DNA from: an uncultured Candidatus Saccharibacteria bacterium | GTDB lineage: Bacteria > Patescibacteriota > Saccharimonadia > Saccharimonadales > Saccharimonadaceae | Length of the DNA: 16,679 nucleotides | Direction of reading: 5' to 3' | NCBI GenBank assembly: GCA_938042055.1 | Contig: CALIRX010000047.1 | Span: 1 to 16,679, forward strand | In this document: positions 13,197 through 16,679 of the stretch, piece by piece | How the letters are laid out: each line of letters begins with the position of its first letter | Numbering within the stretch: position 1 is the stretch's first letter | Program-made: the position numbers and the translations under genes | The notes under the pieces: generated by a model | Databases searched by the model: none | What the model was told of the DNA's origin: nothing | The model's input: only the letters and a program-made list of their open reading frames with translations

Positions 13197-13574
13197 TTAT
13201 GAAAGCTCGACAGTAGCGCCAGCGTCTTCCAAAGTTTTCTTTGCAGCTTCAGCTTCGTCTTTAGAAACTTTTTCCTTGACTGGTGCTGGAGCGCCGTCAA
13301 CGATAGCTTTTGCTTCACCTAGACCTAGGCCAGTGATTTCCTTAACAGCCTTGATGACTGCAACCTTCTGAGAACCAGCGTCTTTCAAAGTAACTGTGAA
13401 CTCAGTTTTTTCGTCAGCAGCAGCGGCGTCACCACCAGCAGCTGGACCAGCAACAGCGACAGCTGCAGCAGCTGGCTCGATGCCGTATTCTTCTTTAAGA
13501 TGATTTTTCAATTCGTTAACTTCTAGAACTGTCAATTTTACAAGTTCTTCAGCCAATTTCTTAATATCAGCCAT
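13197..13574 (-). CDS. rplL: 50S ribosomal protein L7/L12
   Basis: Forms the flexible ribosomal stalk that recruits translation GTPases, bound to the ribosome through L10. 125 residues. Seen: the N-terminal dimerisation region (residues 1-35), an Ala/Gly-rich hinge at about 36-55, and the conserved C-terminal domain from EKTEFTVTL to the end, with KVAVIKAVKEITGLGLGEAK at 70-89. The start is set by AAGGAG before the ATG at 13574. It follows rplJ by 65 nt in the standard order, with a terminator behind. Confidence 0.98.
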   Translation of the reverse strand: MADIKKLAEELVKLTVLEVNELKNHLKEEYGIEPAAAAVAVAGPAAGGDAAAADEKTEFTVTLKDAGSQKVAVIKAVKEITGLGLGEAKAIVDGAPAPVKEKVSKDEAEAAKKTLEDAGATVELS

Positions 13575-13639
13575 TGATATTCTCCTTTATTATTATATTG
13601 TTGCGATTGTTGCAACGTTACTAGTGTTGATTGCTAAAC

Positions 13640-14164
13640 TTAAGCAGTAGCTTTGGCTTCGATGCCGTCCAAAAGTCCGTGCAAATTGCCGCCAAGCGCG
13701 TTGACCGTGTCGTGTACTGGTGATAGTAATTGTGATACCACTTGAGCAACGAGCTGGTCTTTGCTTGGTAGGCCTGCCAATGCTTTAACGTCAGCTTCGC
13801 TAATTGCCAAGCCTTCGCCTGAGAAGCCACCTGCAAGTTGTAATGCTGGATGTGTTTTTGCAAACGTGTCCAATACCTTTGCTGGCATAACTTCATCTTC
13901 GGTGCTTACAGCGTAAACCAATTGACCAACCAATAAGCTGGTGTCGGTTTCTTTGTAAGTGTCGATTTCCTGAAGAGCTACGCGTACCAGTCGGTTTTTA
14001 ACAACCTTGATGGTAACGCCCGCTTCGCGAGCTGCCTTGCGTAGTTCTTGTAGGTCGGCAACGGTAAGGGTTTGATATCGAGCAAAAGCCGTACCCTTAG
14101 CGTCTTTTAATAGCTCTGTCAGTTCAGCAACCAAAGTTTGTTTTTTATCGCGTGAAATTGCCAT
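13640..14164 (-). CDS. rplJ: 50S ribosomal protein L10
   Basis: Anchors L7/L12 dimers to 23S rRNA at the stalk base, and in many bacteria represses its own operon by binding the leader. 174 residues, normal length. Seen: MAISRDKKQTLVAELTELLK at 1-20, GTAFARYQTLTVADLQELRK at 24-43, VTIKVVKNRLVRVAL at 50-64, and the C-terminal helix (about 150-174) that carries L7/L12. The start has AAAGGA before the ATG at 14164. A leader of about 186 nt with an L10-type fold precedes it. Confidence 0.97.
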   Translation of the reverse strand: MAISRDKKQTLVAELTELLKDAKGTAFARYQTLTVADLQELRKAAREAGVTIKVVKNRLVRVALQEIDTYKETDTSLLVGQLVYAVSTEDEVMPAKVLDTFAKTHPALQLAGGFSGEGLAISEADVKALAGLPSKDQLVAQVVSQLLSPVHDTVNALGGNLHGLLDGIEAKATA

Positions 14165-14232
14165 AAAAATCCTTTCTTTGATTGAGTTAATTTGTTATGT
14201 GCCAATTTGTTAACGTGCGGTAATGGAGAATC

Positions 14233-14268
14233 AAAAAACGTCTTTGATTCTCGCACTACCAAAGACGT
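14233..14268 (-). terminator. Candidate attenuator in the L10 leader
   Basis: On the minus strand ACGTCTTTG (14268-14260) pairs with CAAAGACGT (14246-14238) around 13 nt, followed by five T. Its 5' arm is also the 3' arm of the closing stem of the L10 fold, so the two cannot form together. A third hairpin, GAGAATCAAA with TTTGATTCTC (14252-14243 with 14235-14226), would replace it when the L10 fold forms, and has no T-run. Confidence 0.55.
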
Positions 14269-14344
14269 CAAATAAAACTGTTAGTTTCATCCCTCGGTGG
14301 CATTTTTATACTTGTTTTACGTCAAGTCGCCACTGTCTTTGGTA
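14257..14344 (-). ncRNA. Ribosomal protein L10 leader (L10-binding fold)
   Basis: On the minus strand TACCAAAGAC (14344-14335) pairs perfectly over 10 bp with GTCTTTGGTA (14266-14257), closing the leader. Inside, GTGGC/GCCAC (14333-14329 with 14301-14297) and ACTTG/CAAGT (14327-14323 with 14314-14310) stack as an arm. AGACAGTGGC opposite GCCACCGAGGGATGA resembles the kink-turn and loop that L10(L12)4 recognises. Position, directly before rplJ, fits. I compared with the family from memory. Confidence 0.75.
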
Positions 14345-14356
14345 ATGTTCCAGACC

Positions 14357-14385
14357 ATTGTAGCAGAAATGACAACGAAAGACAA
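14357..14385 (-). promoter_or_regulatory. Promoter of rplJ-rplL
   Basis: On the minus strand, TTGTCT (14385-14380), a 17-nt spacer and TACAAT (14362-14357), with TGC before the hexamer. The start near 14350 falls just before the L10-binding fold. It lies 13 nt after the end of the whiB-like gene. Confidence 0.7.
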
Positions 14386-14397
14386 GAGTTATGGCGA

Positions 14398-14724
14398 TTA
14401 TTTTCCAGCCGATTCAATCGCCTTATTTATTGCATTTTCGCCTAATCGCAATATTCTTCTGCGTTGAGCGACAGTTGTGCCTCCCCAAATTCCATATTCT
14501 GCAGATTCTGGGTGGCGGAGCGCATATTCTAAGCATTGTTTTAATACTGGGCATTTTCGGCACATATCTATGGCAGCTTCCGCGGCTTCTGTCTTTCTGG
14601 TGCCTCTTAAATCTTAGTCTGGAACATTTGGGTTTATTTGGAAAAACAAGCGATCAGCTTCTTTGGCGGACAATTCCGCGCATTTAGCGCCTTCTAATAG
14701 ACTCTCGTTATTTAACTCTGACAT
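14398..14724 (-). pseudogene. WhiB-like regulator interrupted by one in-frame UAA
   Basis: WhiB proteins bind a 4Fe-4S cluster and act with the main sigma factor to regulate genes. Reading 109 codons from the ATG at 14724, codon 37 (14616-14614) is TAA; the rest stays in one frame to a stop at 14398. All four cluster cysteines are present: Cys15 before the stop and Cys55, Cys58 and Cys64 after it (CRKCPVLKQC), followed by the turn GIWGG at 78-82 and a basic tail QRRRILR. A single change from CAA to TAA would explain the break, and no other damage is visible. The first segment alone gives 36 residues; restart at Met54 would lose Cys15. The promoter at 14732-14760 is intact. It may be a very recent mutation, a sequencing error or a read-through site. 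Confidence 0.85.
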
Positions 14725-14731
14725 ATTTGTT

Positions 14732-14760
14732 ATTTTACAATAATAACGTAATAAAATCAA
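14732..14760 (-). promoter_or_regulatory. Promoter of the whiB-like gene, leaderless geometry
   Basis: On the minus strand, TTGATT (14760-14755), a 17-nt spacer and TAAAAT (14737-14732). The -10 ends 7 nt before the ATG at 14724 and there is no Shine-Dalgarno. Confidence 0.65.
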
Positions 14761-14782
14761 TAGGCATCTATATCTAATCAAA

Positions 14783-14811
14783 GAGAAAACCCGCTCCGTG
14801 ATGGAGCGGGT
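14783..14811 (-). terminator. Rho-independent terminator of the LPVTGG adhesin gene
   Basis: On the minus strand ACCCGCTCC (14811-14803) pairs perfectly over 9 bp with GGAGCGGGT (14797-14789) around a 5-nt loop, followed by TTTCTCTTT. Confidence 0.88.
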
Positions 14812-14859
14812 GTGGGTGGAACCTCCTTTCTGTATCTATCTGTCTGTAGGTTCTCCGTT

Positions 14860-14892
14860 GAGGGGTGCTAGTCGATTAAACTAACACCCCTC
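14860..14892 (-). repeat. 13-bp hairpin just after the adhesin stop
   Basis: Arms 14860-14872 and 14880-14892 pair over 13 bp with one G-U wobble on the minus-strand RNA, around a 7-nt loop. There is no T-run. Between it and the terminator at 14783-14811 lie about 50 nt with no feature that I see. It may protect the 3' end of the adhesin mRNA. Confidence 0.6.
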
Positions 14893-14903
14893 AGCGAGAT
14901 TGC

Positions 14904-16472
14904 TTACCTCTCTGGGTGTGTCGTCTGGCGACGACGCATCCAGAAGGTGGCGACTCCGGCAGTCAGAAGCGCGACCGCGACAGCGATCGCACTGCTCCCG
15001 GCACCGCCGGTTACAGGCAGTCGGAACTGCCGGGGCGGCGTGCTCGGGGTCGGTGTCGTCGATGGCGTGGGTGCCGACGGACTCGGTTCAGGAGTCGTCG
15101 ACGGACTCGGTGATGCCGATGGCGCCGGAGTTGGTGTCACAGGCGTGGGTGTCGGCACCGGTGTTGCCGACGGTGTCGTCGATGGGCTTGGTGCCGACGT
15201 CGTGCTCGGCGTCGGAGTCACCGACGGTGTCGTCGATGGGCTCGGAGTCGGACTCGGTGATGCCGATGGCGCCGGAGTTGGCGTCGGGCTCGGAGTCGGT
15301 GTCGGTTCCGGCGTGGGCGCCGGGGTCGGAGTTGGCGTCGGGGGATTGGTGGGATCGAATCCGGCGTTGCCACCGGACTCTTTCCTCACTACCTTTGCAC
15401 CAACTGTCCAAGTTTTCTCTTGAGATACGATCTCTACTTCGTCGGTCCAAGGGCCCCGGTCTTCAGGTTCGATGTTCACGAGAACATCGAACCTGGCTTT
15501 TTCGCCTTTATTGAGCGTAAGTTTGAAAGTTGCGTTTTCACTGTCGCAGCTTTCGACCTGAACGTCTACGAACCTGCTGTACTGGGGCTTCCCCCAGAAG
15601 TTAGCAGAGTCATAGACTCCCGCTTGTCCCACAGTAGGATCGGGGCAGGCAAAATCCTGCCCCGAAGACGTAGACCGGTCCGTTATGGTGAACGGTTGAT
15701 CGTCATACTCCGCAGTCGGAGTGACGATCGTAACCGTCAAATTCCACGGTTTAAGAGACGACACCACCCCCCACTTGGAGGGGCCCTCTCCCAGTTTATT
15801 ACAGTTGGGACACGTCCCAACTGCAATGGGAGTCCGGCGAACGATACCGCCGATGTTCCATTCTAATTCTCGGATCTCTCCGGGAACCAGGACATCTTCC
15901 ATGTGCACCTTCCACCAGGCTGATGCCTGGAAGTTGTGCTTGCTGGTGTCTTCTACCGCGGAGGTTAAAGTGACCGTGATGGTGCGATCAGATGAGTACC
16001 GCGCTGTTGCGACTGTAACCCCAGCTCTCGTCTTCATCTCGACGGGCATGAATGACCCGTCTACGCCTAGCTCACTAGGTACTGTGAAGACGATAGAATC
16101 GCCTTCGCAGTGACCCTCTTCCAGGAGCAAAGAGAATCCGAATTCGACCGCCTCATAGGCGGTGAATTCATGCGAACCATCAGTCGTCCTGACGTATTGG
16201 TTCGTGATTTCCCCAGCCGAAATCGGCCGAGGAGTGCAATTGCTGCCGGTAGCGACACCAGACGAAGATTGATCTTCGTTGTCTGACGTTGCCGCCGTGG
16301 TGACAGTGTCCGAGGACTGGGCCTCGGTCGCGACGTTGGCTGACTGAGTGGCTGCCGACTGGAGTGACTCCTCGTCGGCGCGTGTTGTCCCTCCGAAGAG
16401 GAACGCCATAAGCAATGCCACAAAGACCGCCACAACAGACACTCGCAATGGAGTGTTGTGTTGCCGGTACAT
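14904..16472 (-). CDS. GC-rich LPVTGG wall-anchored adhesin, actinobacterial in style
   Basis: A surface protein, likely an adhesin. 522 residues. Seen: signal peptide 1-32 (hydrophobic core VVAVFVALLMAFLF, then TTRADEE); a Ser/Thr/Ala-rich spacer to about 78; an adhesin-like beta domain at about 85-220 with GDSIVFTVPSELGVDGSFMP and RTITVTLTSAVED, which resembles the A region of collagen-binding MSCRAMM proteins; a second beta domain to about 365 with a CPNC pair at 221-224; a Pro/Thr/Ser stalk at 375-484; and LPVTGG at 485-490, a membrane segment and RRRQTTHPER. AAAGGA precedes the ATG at 16472. Its base use is far more GC-rich than the core genes: 44 of 60 bases at 15001-15060 against 25 of 60 at 8641-8700. 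Transfer from an actinobacterial host is likely. Confidence 0.88.
   Translation of the reverse strand: MYRQHNTPLRVSVVAVFVALLMAFLFGGTTRADEESLQSAATQSANVATEAQSSDTVTTAATSDNEDQSSSGVATGSNCTPRPISAGEITNQYVRTTDGSHEFTAYEAVEFGFSLLLEEGHCEGDSIVFTVPSELGVDGSFMPVEMKTRAGVTVATARYSSDRTITVTLTSAVEDTSKHNFQASAWWKVHMEDVLVPGEIRELEWNIGGIVRRTPIAVGTCPNCNKLGEGPSKWGVVSSLKPWNLTVTIVTPTAEYDDQPFTITDRSTSSGQDFACPDPTVGQAGVYDSANFWGKPQYSRFVDVQVESCDSENATFKLTLNKGEKARFDVLVNIEPEDRGPWTDEVEIVSQEKTWTVGAKVVRKESGGNAGFDPTNPPTPTPTPAPTPEPTPTPSPTPTPAPSASPSPTPSPSTTPSVTPTPSTTSAPSPSTTPSATPVPTPTPVTPTPAPSASPSPSTTPEPSPSAPTPSTTPTPSTPPRQFRLPVTGGAGSSAIAVAVALLTAGVATFWMRRRQTTHPER
15036..15350 (-). repeat. Degenerate Pro/Thr/Ser stalk repeats in the adhesin gene
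   Basis: Short imperfect repeats such as GATGCCGATGGCGCCGGAGT (plus strand, seen twice, near 15112 and 15260) and variants of GTCGTCGATGG encode the TP/SP stalk. They can expand or contract in frame. Confidence 0.75.
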
Positions 16473-16500
16473 TTCACATCCTTTCTCTTCCGTAAATGAT

Positions 16501-16574
16501 CTAGATACAGATGTTAAGGTTCTTTTATCCAGCCTGGCTGGAAATCAAGAACTCACTTGAACATCAGCATCTAG
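16501..16574 (-). promoter_or_regulatory. 74-nt hairpin in the leader of the adhesin gene
   Basis: Arms 16501-16515 and 16560-16574 pair over 15 positions with one U-U mismatch and one G-U pair on the minus-strand RNA. Inside, GTTCTT/AAGAAC (16554-16549 with 16524-16519) and CCAGC/GCTGG form further stems. The hairpin would sit in the 5' leader about 28 nt before the ATG. I know no family for it. Confidence 0.6.
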
Positions 16575-16586
16575 GCGGACTTTACT

Positions 16587-16614
16587 ATTTTATCATAAAA
16601 AATGAAAAATGCAA
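16587..16614 (-). promoter_or_regulatory. Promoter of the adhesin gene
   Basis: On the minus strand, TTGCAT (16614-16609), a 16-nt spacer and TAAAAT (16592-16587), with TGA before the hexamer. The leader would be about 107 nt and contain the 74-nt hairpin. The promoter is A/T-rich like the core genome, while the gene is GC-rich. Confidence 0.5.
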
Positions 16615-16623
16615 TAGTAGCAC

Positions 16624-16652
16624 AAAAAATCCCGCCAGAATCGACGGGATTT
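16624..16652 (-). terminator. Rho-independent terminator of a gene beyond the right edge
   Basis: On the minus strand AAATCCCG (16652-16645) pairs perfectly with CGGGATTT (16634-16627) around 10 nt, followed by T's. It implies a minus-strand gene to the right of the window and isolates the adhesin transcript. Confidence 0.82.
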
Positions 16653-16679
16653 AATTGCCTGAAATATAAAGATTACAGA

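Noticed and set aside
14391..14687. Plus-strand open frame of 98 codons
   Set aside because: It is antisense to the whiB-like gene, whose cysteine motif and promoter on the minus strand explain the sequence.
14900..15514. Long plus-strand open frames opposite the adhesin stalk
   Set aside because: They are the mirror of GC-rich Pro/Thr/Ser codons on the minus strand, with low-complexity products and no ribosome-binding site or promoter.

Overview
The window looks like part of a Candidatus Saccharibacteria (TM7, Patescibacteria) chromosome. This is an inference from content, not a database match. The signs are a low-to-moderate GC core, two LPXTG wall-anchored surface proteins, a WhiB-type regulator (a family otherwise centred on Actinobacteria, the usual hosts of these epibionts), a variant CysRS, and replication proteins that have shed their zinc modules.

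Layout, left to right. 1-559: 5' part of cysS (minus). 600-1480: an unrecognised beta-rich protein (747-1223, minus) inside a transcript rich in hairpins and bracketed by inverted repeats. 1578-2408: a plus-strand HExxH protein of unknown role. 2421-3401: a DHH-DHHA1 phosphoesterase (minus). 3611-4798: a secreted PKD/LPTTG surface protein (plus) with a recent 120-bp internal duplication. 4871-10101: a minus-strand housekeeping block, recR and ybaB, a polytopic membrane protein, dnaB and dnaX. 10144-11498: a PlsC-type acyltransferase and an SGNH hydrolase whose genes overlap. 11548-12947: a DUF2797-like zinc/GIY-YIG-like protein and an uncharacterised 171-residue protein. 13197-14350: rplL and rplJ with a structured L10-type leader. 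14398-14724: a whiB-like gene interrupted by one in-frame UAA. 14904-16472: a GC-rich actinobacterial-style LPVTGG adhesin. A terminator at the right edge belongs to a gene outside the window. I found no tRNA, rRNA, CRISPR array or insertion sequence.

How it works together. The core genes are replication and repair (dnaX, dnaB, recR, ybaB), translation (cysS, rplJ, rplL) and nucleotide turnover (DHH). The two surface proteins and the membrane protein face the host cell. The SGNH/PlsC pair could remodel acyl chains of lipids taken from the host.

The strongest pattern is in gene expression. In cysS, the HExxH gene, the DHH gene, the membrane-protein gene and whiB, the -10 hexamer ends exactly 7 nt before the ATG and no Shine-Dalgarno is present, so the mRNAs should be leaderless. 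dnaX has a 9-nt gap and should be nearly leaderless. Ribosomal-protein, surface-protein, ybaB and SGNH genes instead have ordinary leaders with Shine-Dalgarno sites. Other points of interest are the whiB nonsense codon, an L10 leader whose binding fold appears to compete with, rather than promote, its terminator, and zinc-site loss in both RecR and DnaX.
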